Below the pieces are notes generated by a model, which saw nothing but the letters and a program-made list of their open reading frames with translations, had not been told where the DNA came from and ran no database searches. The position numbers were made by a program, and so were the translations under genes. Of a DNA stretch of 16,185 bases, positions 1-7,268 are shown in pieces; within the stretch, counting starts at the first letter, position 1, and each line of letters opens with the position of its first letter. This stretch comes from an uncultured Eubacteriales bacterium (GTDB lineage: Bacteria > Bacillota > Clostridia > Christensenellales > Borkfalkiaceae), in NCBI GenBank assembly GCA_905211955.1, contig CAJMCT010000011.1, positions 1 to 16,185 on the forward strand, in the 5' to 3' direction.

Positions 1-1431
1 GCCTTGCCCTATTCCGTACAAAAAACTTTCTTCTACTACACCGTTAGTGTACCCTTTTATCCCAAAGTTTTGCAAACCCCAAACGCAAACGGACACCAAA
101 AATATTACCGTTCCCGACTTTATTAAAAAGTCTTTGGTTTTATTTTTTAATACGTATAATACGTCTTTTATTCTCGGACGGCGAAGTGGCGGGATTTCAA
201 GTAAAAACCCCGAACTTTTACCTTTTATCGACTCTATTTTGCTTAAAATTTTGCCCGATATTATTGTGACTATAACCGAAATAAAATACATTGCCGTAGA
301 TATTAGCGGACTGCCGTTAAAAAACCTTATTGAAAACCACGAAAAAACCGCACACTTTGCTCCGCACGGCATAAACGGTGCAAGGAAGGTTGTCATTTTA
401 CGTTCACTTTTATTTTCTATAGTTCTTGTTGCCATTATTCCCGTCACTGTGCAACCGCACGACAAAACGAGTGGAATAACCGATTTTCCGCCAAGACCTA
501 TCCCCCTAAACACCCTATCGGTTATGAAAGATACCCTTGCCATATATCCGCTTTCTTCTAAAAGGGTTAAAAGTATAAATAGAACGAGTATTTGCGGTAA
601 AAAAGATATTACCGTCCCAACACCTTTAATAACGGCATTATTAAAAAAACTTATAAGATATTCGGGAACACCCTTACTATATAAAAATACACCAAGACTG
701 TTTGCAATATCGTTAAACCCGCTTGATATTACACCGCTAAAAAATCCGCCTATGCCGTTAGAGAGTAAATACACGGTAAATATAACCGCAATAAATATTA
801 TTGGCCCGACAAATCTTCCCATTAATAGTTTGTCTACTTTACTATCTTTTATTGGGGCTTTAGGTATTGAGAGTACCCTTTTTATTATGTTTTCTATAAT
901 TGAATAGACTTCTTTATCCGTTTTTGTAGGCAAGGGTTTAACAATTTTAGTGTTCGATATTGCCTCGTCCATAAGTTTATCTACGTTAATGTTTTTTACC
1001 GCAGATACTTGCACTACGGGAACACCAAAAAATTCGGATAGCATATCGCAGTCGAGTTTTTGGTTTTTTTTGTCTAATTCATCTAAAAACGTGACGGCTA
1101 AAACCGTTTTTATATTAAGTTTAGAAAGCATTGCCGTAAGATAAAGGTTGCGCTCTAAATTAGTTCCGTCAACAACGTTTATTATGCAGTCTATCTTTTG
1201 GCTTTTTACGTAGTCGATAACGGCTTTTTCGTCTTTACTTTGAGCGGAAAATGAGTATATCCCAGGTAAGTCTACGATTTTTATTTGTTTTTGCTTTTTA
1301 TAAACGCCTTCCTTTTTTTCAGTCGTCACACCCGCCCAGTTTCCCACCTTTTGATAGGTGCCGGTAATACTGTTAAAAAGCGTTGTTTTGCCAGAGTTTG
1401 GGTTGCCTATTAATACTATATTTTTATTCAT
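1..1431 (-). CDS. feoB: Ferrous iron transport protein B (FeoB), C-terminal part outside window
   Basis: Membrane Fe(II) permease with an N-terminal GTPase domain. The frame starts at ATG 1431 and stays open to base 1, giving 477 residues; the family is usually about 650-800, so the C-terminal membrane part is missing. Visible motifs are the P-loop GNPNSGKT (9-16), switch I NWAGVT (31-36), G3 DLPG (54-57) and G5 SAVK (143-146). The G4 position reads TFLD (114-117) instead of the usual NxxD. Hydrophobic segments begin near residue 207. The first gate region reads CGCTVTGIMATR (325-336), where GCNVPAIMATR is typical, and PFMPCGAKC (352-360) follows. Its ATG overlaps the end of feoA by 8 nt, so the two are probably translationally coupled. 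Identity as FeoB is secure; whether it is a standard iron transporter is less so, given the altered G4 and gate residues. Confidence 0.95.
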   Translation of the reverse strand, partial: MNKNIVLIGNPNSGKTTLFNSITGTYQKVGNWAGVTTEKKEGVYKKQKQIKIVDLPGIYSFSAQSKDEKAVIDYVKSQKIDCIINVVDGTNLERNLYLTAMLSKLNIKTVLAVTFLDELDKKNQKLDCDMLSEFFGVPVVQVSAVKNINVDKLMDEAISNTKIVKPLPTKTDKEVYSIIENIIKRVLSIPKAPIKDSKVDKLLMGRFVGPIIFIAVIFTVYLLSNGIGGFFSGVISSGFNDIANSLGVFLYSKGVPEYLISFFNNAVIKGVGTVISFLPQILVLFILLTLLEESGYMARVSFITDRVFRGIGLGGKSVIPLVLSCGCTVTGIMATRTIENKSERKMTTFLAPFMPCGAKCAVFSWFSIRFFNGSPLISTAMYFISVIVTIISGKILSKIESIKGKSSGFLLEIPPLRRPRIKDVLYVLKNKTKDFLIKSGTVIFLVSVCVWGLQNFGIKGYTNGVVEESFLYGIGQG

Positions 1432-1651
1432 AGGGCATCACCGTTATTTTTTCAGCAGTTTCTTTTCTTATCGCAAGGCAAAAGTTTCTTAATGTAATCT
1501 CTATAGGGTCGCCAAACGGTGCGTATCTTACAACGCACACGTCTACACCTACGTTAAGCCCTAAGTTAGAAAGCCTTTGCCCTATCTGATCATTTAAGTT
1601 AACGTCAATAACCTTGGCTTTTTTGCCTGCTTCAAGTTCAGATAATTTCAT
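1424..1651 (-). CDS. feoA: Ferrous iron transport protein A (FeoA)
   Basis: Small cytosolic SH3-fold partner of FeoB, needed for Fe(II) uptake through a role not well settled. It has 75 residues, the usual size. It opens MKLSELEAGKKAKV and carries the family pattern of a Gly/Leu-rich turn (RLSNLGLNVG, 26-35) followed by the strand-rich core ending ITLRNFCLAIRKETAEKI. The only other Met in frame is near the C-terminus, so ATG 1651 is the start. No Shine-Dalgarno site is visible in the 15 nt upstream, which is odd for this genome. It lies 76 nt after trkH behind a terminator and overlaps feoB by 8 nt. I could not identify a convincing promoter of its own. Confidence 0.93.
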   Translation of the reverse strand: MKLSELEAGKKAKVIDVNLNDQIGQRLSNLGLNVGVDVCVVRYAPFGDPIEITLRNFCLAIRKETAEKITVMPYE

Positions 1652-1688
1652 ACTATTATATTTATTACCGAACCAACTTTTTTATACG

Positions 1689-1713
1689 AAAAAACCCACC
1701 GCTTAGGGTGGGT
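1689..1713 (-). terminator. Intrinsic terminator after trkH
   Basis: Seven-base-pair perfect stem, ACCCACC at 1694-1700 with GGTGGGT at 1707-1713, and a six-base loop. Reading on the minus strand the hairpin is followed at once by a run of T (1694-1689), as in a Rho-independent terminator. It lies 14 nt after the trkH stop codon. A T-rich run also follows on the plus side, so it could work in both directions, but no plus-strand gene points at it. Confidence 0.88.
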
Positions 1714-1727
1714 AATTTTTTATTTAG

Positions 1728-3173
1728 TTATGCTTTTTTCCAAGTCTTATAGTTAAAGAGTATTAAAATCGGGAAAATTTCAAGCCTTCCTGCAATCATA
1801 ACGAGTGATAATAGCGCTTTTGATACGCCCGTGTACCCGGCAAAGTTGCTTGCAGGACCTACTGCATTAAGCCCCGGTCCTACGTTGCCAATACATGCAA
1901 GAGTACCCGTAAAGTCGCTTAATATATCGCCAAATGGGTCAAGAGACAATAATAGTGTGGCAATTCCTACGATTGCAAGCCACAAAAGTATATACGTTCT
2001 TACCGAACTTATAGTGTCCTGTCCCAAAGGTTCTTTTTCAAAACGAGTCGCAAGCACTGCTCTTGGATTCATAAGTTTTTTAATATCGGTTGTCGATGAC
2101 TTAGACAAAATTATAAGCCTTGAAACTTTAATTCCGCCACCTGTTGAACCACCGCAAGCACCCAATATCATAAGCGCAATGAGAATTAGTTTTGAAAACT
2201 CCGGCCAAAGATTAAAGTCCGCTGTCGTAAAGCCCGTAGTCGATAATATAGACGTCACTTGGAAAGACGAATACCTTAGCGCCGTAAAGAAGTTTCCATA
2301 AACGGATAAAAGGTTTATGCTTATAGCGATTATTGCAACTAATACTATAATAAAGTAAGTCCTTAATTCCTCGCTACTAAACGCTTTTGTAAACTTGCCT
2401 ATAAGTATTAGGTAGAAAACGTTAAAGTTTATGCCAAAAATAAACATAAACACGGCGATTACCACCTCAATATATACACTGTTAAAAGACATTATGCTTG
2501 CATTTTTAGTACTAAAACCGCCCGTACCAGCAGTTGAGAAGGCATGTAATAAAGCATCATAAAAACTCATACCCCCAACAAGAAGCATTAGCATAAGTAT
2601 TACGGTAAGTCCTATATAGATAAGATACAAAATTCTTGCGGTAAAACGAAGTTTGCTAACGAATTTAGTTGCGGTAGGTCCTGGGGATTCGGCACGGAAT
2701 ATATGCATTGCGCCCGTATTGCTTGCAGGGATAACTGCTAAAACAAACACTAAAACGCCCATACCACCGATAAAGTGGCTATAAATTCGCCAAAAATTCG
2801 CGCTCTTTGATACTGCTTCAACGTTCCCTAATACCGTTGCTCCCGTCGTGGTAAAGCCCGAAACCATTTCGAAAAAAGCATCGAAAAAGTAAGGGATTTC
2901 ACCGTTTATAACGAAAGGCAAACACCCGACTAAAGACATCAATATCCAAGATAGCGCAACTATTACGAAGCCTTCTTTTGCATATATAGACTTGTCTTTT
3001 AATTTTATTAACGATAACGGAAGCCCAACGGCTAAAAGCCCTGCCATAGGCAATACGTAGCCTAAATACGTGCCTTCAGCATTTATTAAACTTACCGCTA
3101 AGGGGGCGAGCATTAAGATTGCTTCAATAAGCAAAACCCTACCCAATATGTTTACTATAAGTTTATAGTTCAT
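1728..3173 (-). CDS. trkH: Trk-type potassium uptake transporter, TrkH/KtrB family
   Basis: Membrane potassium-translocating subunit that works with the RCK-domain regulator encoded just upstream (trkA). It has 481 residues with the four repeated membrane-pore-membrane units of the superfamily. The four selectivity-filter segments are visible: TTTGAT (108-113), STAGTGGFS (213-221), STTGFTT (311-317) and IGNVGPG (428-434), each with the conserved filter glycine. The NPRAV signature after the third unit is at 369-373. It starts 3 nt after the trkA stop with a weak GAG Shine-Dalgarno, so it is probably translated with trkA. Length fits TrkH (about 480) rather than the shorter KtrB, but ion selectivity (K+ or K+/Na+) cannot be read from sequence. 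Confidence 0.95.
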   Translation of the reverse strand: MNYKLIVNILGRVLLIEAILMLAPLAVSLINAEGTYLGYVLPMAGLLAVGLPLSLIKLKDKSIYAKEGFVIVALSWILMSLVGCLPFVINGEIPYFFDAFFEMVSGFTTTGATVLGNVEAVSKSANFWRIYSHFIGGMGVLVFVLAVIPASNTGAMHIFRAESPGPTATKFVSKLRFTARILYLIYIGLTVILMLMLLVGGMSFYDALLHAFSTAGTGGFSTKNASIMSFNSVYIEVVIAVFMFIFGINFNVFYLILIGKFTKAFSSEELRTYFIIVLVAIIAISINLLSVYGNFFTALRYSSFQVTSILSTTGFTTADFNLWPEFSKLILIALMILGACGGSTGGGIKVSRLIILSKSSTTDIKKLMNPRAVLATRFEKEPLGQDTISSVRTYILLWLAIVGIATLLLSLDPFGDILSDFTGTLACIGNVGPGLNAVGPASNFAGYTGVSKALLSLVMIAGRLEIFPILILFNYKTWKKA

Positions 3174-3176
3174 AAT

Positions 3177-4526
3177 TTATCTCAAAATTTGGTTAAGTTC
3201 GGTAATCTTTCTGTTTGCAACGATAACTATAACCCTATCGCCTATTTCAAGCGCTGTATCACCCTTAGGAAGAACGTGTTCAGTTCCCCTAACGATTGCG
3301 CCTATAATTATATCTTTATATAGTTTTAAGTCACGAAGTTTTTCACCGTGCGGGAAGTTTTCACTAACCACAAATTCAAGCGCTTCGACGTTGTCTCCAA
3401 ACTTATAGAGTCTTCTTACGCCGTCTCCCGAACTTGCTTGCATAGAACGAACGTACTTAAATATATAGTTTGCAATAACCGTGTATGGTGTAACAATAGA
3501 GTCAAGCCCTAAAATTCCCGCCATATCGATTACTGATTTTCTATCAAGTTTTGTTATAACCTTTTCTACACCAAGTTGTTTTGCGTAGAGTGAAACCATT
3601 GCGTTTTCTTCGTCTACACCAGTTAAGGTGATGCACGCGTCAGAATTTTCTAACTTTAATTCTTGTAAAAGTGATTGGTCGCTTCCGTCACCTAATAAAA
3701 CTTCAGCATTTGGAATTGCATTTACAAGTTCTACGCAACGTTCTTCTCTATTTTCTACGATTTTAACTTCGATACCGTGTGATAAAAGTTCTTGAGCAAG
3801 ATAATAGCCTATCTTTCCACCGCCTATAATAAACACGCTTTTAACGGGTTTTTTAAACATGTGAAGTTTTTTGCAAAAAATGGTGATTTCCGATTCTTTT
3901 GATAAAACCGAAACTCTATCCCCTTCTCTAATAACGAAGTCGCCAAGCGGGATAAATATTTCTTCGTCCCTTTTCACCATAGCGAAAATTACCCTGCTAT
4001 CGTATTCCTTAACGATTTGCATAACCGTTTTGTCGACCATGGGGTTATCGCCTTCCACAACGAACTCGGCAAGAGATACTTTGCCGTCCGCAAAACTTTC
4101 TACGTTTATTGCCGAAGGGAATTTTAATACTTTAGAGATTTCTTTTGCCGTTCTATACTCTGGGTTAAATAGCGCGTCTAAAGAAATCAATTCTTTAACT
4201 GAAGATAATTCTTTGTTATACTCTGGGTCCCTTACTCTTGCAACCGTATACTTTGCGCCTAAACTCTTTGCTAGTATAGAGCAAATTACATTAACTTCAT
4301 CGTGCGCGGTGCACGCTAAAAAGAAGTCCGCGGTAGGAACGCTTGCTTCGGATAATATTTCACGGCTTACACCGTTTCCAACTATACCTTTCACGTCGTA
4401 TTTATTAACGATTGTTTCGACTTTTTTAGCGTCTTTATCGATAATAACTACGTCGTGCTTTTCTTTTATTAAGTTTTCAATTAAAGTTTCGCCGACTTTA
4501 CCGGCACCGAGAATAACTAATTCCAT
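3177..4526 (-). CDS. trkA: Trk potassium uptake regulatory subunit TrkA
   Basis: Cytosolic NAD(H)-binding ring-forming regulator that gates TrkH. At 449 residues it has the full duplicated architecture: Rossmann domain 1 (1 to about 135) with GAGKVG at 7-12 and an acidic residue at the end of strand 2 (D30), RCK-C domain 1 (about 145-220), Rossmann domain 2 with GGGKIG at 235-240, and RCK-C domain 2 (about 375-449). The first codon ATG 4526 fits the family start. There is no Shine-Dalgarno site and a promoter ends only 7 nt upstream, so the mRNA is predicted to be leaderless. It is the first gene of a trkA-trkH unit separated from the ribosomal cluster by a terminator. Confidence 0.95.
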   Translation of the reverse strand: MELVILGAGKVGETLIENLIKEKHDVVIIDKDAKKVETIVNKYDVKGIVGNGVSREILSEASVPTADFFLACTAHDEVNVICSILAKSLGAKYTVARVRDPEYNKELSSVKELISLDALFNPEYRTAKEISKVLKFPSAINVESFADGKVSLAEFVVEGDNPMVDKTVMQIVKEYDSRVIFAMVKRDEEIFIPLGDFVIREGDRVSVLSKESEITIFCKKLHMFKKPVKSVFIIGGGKIGYYLAQELLSHGIEVKIVENREERCVELVNAIPNAEVLLGDGSDQSLLQELKLENSDACITLTGVDEENAMVSLYAKQLGVEKVITKLDRKSVIDMAGILGLDSIVTPYTVIANYIFKYVRSMQASSGDGVRRLYKFGDNVEALEFVVSENFPHGEKLRDLKLYKDIIIGAIVRGTEHVLPKGDTALEIGDRVIVIVANRKITELNQILR

Positions 4527-4533
4527 ACATCTA

Positions 4534-4562
4534 ATCTTATCACTATCGCATTAAAAAGTCAA
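4534..4562 (-). promoter_or_regulatory. Sigma-A type promoter for trkAH
   Basis: On the minus strand, TTGACT (4562-4557) is followed by 17 nt and TAAGAT (4539-4534), with TGA directly before the -10 hexamer (extended -10). Only 7 nt separate the -10 from the trkA ATG, so transcription should start at or within a base or two of the ATG. The element lies between the rplQ terminator and trkA, as expected for an independent unit. Confidence 0.75.
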
Positions 4563-4596
4563 ATAAATACCATACCTAAAGGATTTTACAACAAAA

Positions 4597-4629
4597 CAAA
4601 AAACAGACCGAATTTTCGGTCTGTTTTTA
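4597..4629 (-). terminator. Intrinsic terminator closing the ribosomal protein operon
   Basis: Perfect 8-bp stem CAGACCGA (4604-4611) with TCGGTCTG (4616-4623) and a 4-nt loop, flanked by A and T runs. On the minus strand the hairpin is followed by six T, then a T-rich stretch. It sits 10 nt after the rplQ stop. The symmetric flanks would let it act on both strands. Confidence 0.93.
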
Positions 4630-4633
4630 TTGA

Positions 4634-5143
4634 TTAGTCAACTAATTCGATGATTGCTACTTCAGCAGCGTCACCCTTTCTGGGTCCTAACTTGTAAATT
4701 CTGGTGTAGCCACCGCCTTGTCCTTTTTCTTCTTTACGAGCTGCATACTTGGGAGCATATTCGTCGAAGATCTTTTCGATAAGCGGATATTTGATATCTT
4801 TAGTTCTCTTCTTGAAGTCGGGTTTGCTTTCTTTGAAGCCCTTTACTTCTTGAAGATCGTTAACCAAGGTCATGATTTTTCTTCTTGCGTTAAGTTTTTT
4901 TACACCATCTTTAACTAAGGTCTTAGAAACGTCTTTACCCTTAGCGTCTTTAACAACAACTTCGGTTTCAACGGTATCGGTATAAGTCTTTACTGCAAGG
5001 GTGATAATCTTTGCTACGTAAGAAGCAACTTCTTTTGCTCTTGCTTCGGTAGTTTCGATTTTTCCGTGCCATAAAAGTGCGGATGCTTGGTTTTTAATAA
5101 GCGCTAATCTTTGCGTTGCGTTTACGCCTAATTTTCTTTCCAT
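4634..5143 (-). CDS. rplQ: 50S ribosomal protein L17 (long form)
   Basis: Large-subunit protein near the peptide exit tunnel. The N-terminal core (RKLG at 3-6, KIETTEARAKEV at 28-39) and the C-terminal core (YAPKYAAR at 129-136, GGYTRIYKLGPRKGDAA at 144-160, AIIELV at 163-168) are canonical. It has 169 residues where Bacillota L17 is usually about 113-130. The excess lies between the first helix and the NARRK motif (about 54-84) and in a Lys-rich stretch (about 98-118). It starts 4 nt after rpoA; its AAGGAGG Shine-Dalgarno lies inside the last rpoA codons. Last gene of the ribosomal unit, followed by a terminator. Confidence 0.96.
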   Translation of the reverse strand: MERKLGVNATQRLALIKNQASALLWHGKIETTEARAKEVASYVAKIITLAVKTYTDTVETEVVVKDAKGKDVSKTLVKDGVKKLNARRKIMTLVNDLQEVKGFKESKPDFKKRTKDIKYPLIEKIFDEYAPKYAARKEEKGQGGGYTRIYKLGPRKGDAAEVAIIELVD

Positions 5144-5147
5144 TTGT

Positions 5148-6101
5148 TTAGTCCTCCTTCTCTTTGAGCTTCAAGCCTAAACTTACGAGTTTAGCAATAA
5201 CCTCGTCAAGAGATTTCTTGCCCAAGTTGCGGACTTTAAGCATATCGTCTTCGGTTTTTTTGGTTAAGTCTTCTACAGTGTGAATATTCGCTCTCTTTAA
5301 GCAGTTGTAAGAACGTACTGATAAATCCATTTCTTCAATGGTCATCTCTAAAATCTTAATCTTCTTATCTTCTTCCGGAGGTACTAATATTCCAATATTA
5401 CCTACTTCGGATAAGGATACGAACATTCTGATGTGTTCTTCTAAAATCTTTGCTGCAAGGCTAACGATATCTCTTCCAGAGAAAGCACCGTTCGTCCATA
5501 CTTCCAACGTGAGTTTGTCGTAATCTACGCTTTGTCCTACACGGGTTGCTGAAACGTTATAACTTACTTTCTTTACAGGGGTAAAGATACTGTCTATAGC
5601 GATATTGTCGATGATATCGGTTTTGTGCATGTCAGCGCCTTGATATCCTCTACCTCTGCCGATGGTAAGTTCCATATCGATCTTTCCACCTTCGCCAACG
5701 GTACAAATGTATTGGTCGGGGTTGAGTACTTCAATTTCGCTATCGCATTCAATATCGCCTGCTTTTACTACTGCAGGTCCTTCTTTATAAAGTCTTACGG
5801 TCTTTACGTAATCGGTTTCTAAAGAAGTGGTCTTGATGTTTACGCATTTTAAGTTAAGAATAATTTCAGTCACGTCTTCCTTAACACCTTCTACTGCTGA
5901 GAATTCGTGCTTAACGCCTAAATCTTCAGAGAATTTGATGTTGGTGATAGCCGCACCGGGAAGTGCTGAAAGCAAAATTCTTCTTAATGCGTTTCCTATG
6001 GTTAAACCGAAGCCCTTTTCCAAAGGTTCTACTACGATTTTAACATAACTTTTTTCTTCGTTTTCTTCCACTGCTATTTTTGGCATTTCAATTTCCATCA
6101 T
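5148..6101 (-). CDS. rpoA: DNA-directed RNA polymerase subunit alpha
   Basis: Dimerises to scaffold assembly of RNA polymerase; the C-terminal domain contacts UP elements and activators. It has 317 residues with both domains. The N-terminal domain includes the conserved TIGNALRRILLSALPGAA (35-52), and the C-terminal helix-hairpin-helix domain contains LSVRSYNCLKRANI and KVRNLGKKSLDEV near residues 260-305. Two ATG codons are adjacent (6101 and 6098); the first is taken because AGGAGGT ends about 10 nt before it, though the second is possible. The gene follows a 119-nt gap with strong RNA structure, unlike most junctions here. Its last codons form the Shine-Dalgarno of rplQ. Confidence 0.97.
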   Translation of the reverse strand: MMEIEMPKIAVEENEEKSYVKIVVEPLEKGFGLTIGNALRRILLSALPGAAITNIKFSEDLGVKHEFSAVEGVKEDVTEIILNLKCVNIKTTSLETDYVKTVRLYKEGPAVVKAGDIECDSEIEVLNPDQYICTVGEGGKIDMELTIGRGRGYQGADMHKTDIIDNIAIDSIFTPVKKVSYNVSATRVGQSVDYDKLTLEVWTNGAFSGRDIVSLAAKILEEHIRMFVSLSEVGNIGILVPPEEDKKIKILEMTIEEMDLSVRSYNCLKRANIHTVEDLTKKTEDDMLKVRNLGKKSLDEVIAKLVSLGLKLKEKED

Positions 6102-6133
6102 AAGAAAATTTACCTCCTAATAGTTTTGATATA

Positions 6134-6193
6134 AACCTATGCAGGAATTCTTGTAAAAGCGTGGATTTCTCTTACTTTCCCCCTGCAAAGGTC
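6134..6193 (-). promoter_or_regulatory. Predicted structured RNA element between rpsD and rpoA
   Basis: On the minus strand, an outer stem pairs ACCU-U-UGCAGG (from 6192 down to 6182) with CCUGCA-U-AGGU (6145 down to 6135): 4 plus 6 base pairs around one U-U mismatch, extendable by a G-U pair. Inside it an inner hairpin pairs GUAAGAG (6175-6169) with CUUUUAC (6159-6153), 7 bp with one G-U, around a 9-nt loop. It lies 13 nt before the rpoA Shine-Dalgarno and has no U-tail, so it is not a terminator. The pairing is seen in the sequence; a regulatory role is inference. The rest of the 119-nt gap is A/T-rich. Confidence 0.55.
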
Positions 6194-6220
6194 CATCAAA
6201 TTTTTTATTTTTTTATTTAA

Positions 6221-6844
6221 TTATTTCGAATACAATTCGATGATCATGTGTTCAGCGATGTTGCTGTCAATGTCTTCTCTTTGCGGAAGGGCAATAATTT
6301 TACCTTCTAAGGTTTCAGGGTTGAATTCTAACCACTTGGGCATGTTGCCAACCTTCATTTGCTTAATTTCAGCAAAATATTTGTTGTCCTTCTTGGTTTC
6401 TTTAACTGCGATAACGTCGCCAACCTTTACCGAGAACGATGCGATGTTTACGTTCTTACCGTTTACGGTGAAGTGTGCGTGGGTTACGAGTTGACGTGCT
6501 TGTGAACGTGAAGAACCGATTCCCATTCTGTAAATAACGTTGTCAAGTCTTCTTTCTAAGAGTGAAAGCATGTTTTCACCGGTGATACCTTTCATTCTAT
6601 CAGCCTTTTCATAATACTTTCTGAATTGACCTTCTAATACACCGTAAATTCTCTTACATTTTTGCTTTTCACGAAGTTGAAGTCCGTATTCGGAAATCTT
6701 CTTTCTTCCCATACCGTGCTGACCGGGAGCAACGGGTCTTTTATCAAATGCGCAAACACCCTTATAGCATCTTTCGCCCTTTAAGAAAAGTTTGCAACCT
6801 TCACGTCTGCATAAACGACATTTAGATTCTGTATATTTAGCCAT
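6221..6844 (-). CDS. rpsD: 30S ribosomal protein S4
   Basis: Primary 16S rRNA-binding protein that nucleates the 30S body, and a known translational autoregulator in other bacteria. It has 207 residues, normal length. The N-terminal zinc-site form is present with C9, C12, C26 and C31, followed by the conserved PVAPGQHG (37-44). The S4 RNA-binding domain contains LERRLDNVIYRMG and SRSQARQLVTHAHFTVNG (about 95-128). ATG 6844 follows GGAGG at good spacing. It lies directly after rpsK and is followed by an unusually long, structured gap before rpoA. Confidence 0.97.
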   Translation of the reverse strand: MAKYTESKCRLCRREGCKLFLKGERCYKGVCAFDKRPVAPGQHGMGRKKISEYGLQLREKQKCKRIYGVLEGQFRKYYEKADRMKGITGENMLSLLERRLDNVIYRMGIGSSRSQARQLVTHAHFTVNGKNVNIASFSVKVGDVIAVKETKKDNKYFAEIKQMKVGNMPKWLEFNPETLEGKIIALPQREDIDSNIAEHMIIELYSK

Positions 6845-6859
6845 TTTTTATTTCCTCCG

Positions 6860-7252
6860 TTATACTCTACGTTTTTTGGGCGGTCTGCAACCGTTGTGGG
6901 GGATGGGTGATACGTCTTGAATCAAAGTCACTTCCATATCGCAGTTTGCGAGTGCTCTGATTGCTGATTCTCTACCTGCACCGGGGCCTTTAACGTATAC
7001 TTCTACTTGGCGCATACCTTGTTCTCTTGCAATCTTACCTGCAGTTTCTGCTGCTTGTTGTGCTGCAAAAGGAGTGCTCTTTCTTGAACCCTTAAAGCCC
7101 AAGCTTCCTGCACTTGACCAAGATACAGTGTTGCCTTGCATATCGGTAATTGTAACGAGTGTGTTGTTGAAAGACGCTTGAATGTGTACTTGACCTTTGT
7201 CAACTCTCTTTACGTCTTTACGCTTTTTAACTATCTTCTTAGCTGCTGCCAT
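6860..7252 (-). CDS. rpsK: 30S ribosomal protein S11
   Basis: Small-subunit platform protein next to the mRNA exit and the anti-Shine-Dalgarno region. With the start at ATG 7252 it has 130 residues (MAAAKK...), the usual length. An in-frame TTG at 7258 would add two residues, but the GGAGGT site has the best spacing (8 nt) for ATG 7252. Family motifs include HIQASFNNTLVTITD, the KGSRKSTPFAAQ region, GPGAGRESAIRAL and the C-terminal tail PIPHNGCRPPKKRRV. It is 16 nt downstream of rpsM and 15 nt upstream of rpsD. Confidence 0.97.
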   Translation of the reverse strand: MAAAKKIVKKRKDVKRVDKGQVHIQASFNNTLVTITDMQGNTVSWSSAGSLGFKGSRKSTPFAAQQAAETAGKIAREQGMRQVEVYVKGPGAGRESAIRALANCDMEVTLIQDVSPIPHNGCRPPKKRRV

Positions 7253-7268
7253 TATCAATTACCTCCGA

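Noticed and set aside
47..907. 286-residue open frame on the plus strand
   Set aside because: It is wholly antisense to feoB, has no family-like motifs, and feoB is clearly coding with intact GTPase and membrane motifs.
1655..1660. TATAAT before feoA as a -10 element
   Set aside because: It is 3 nt from the ATG and has no -35 at 16-18 nt; transcripts from it would lack the start codon.
7003..7203. Second minus-strand frame inside rpsK
   Set aside because: It lies out of frame within the conserved S11 gene with no ribosome binding site and no recognisable domain.
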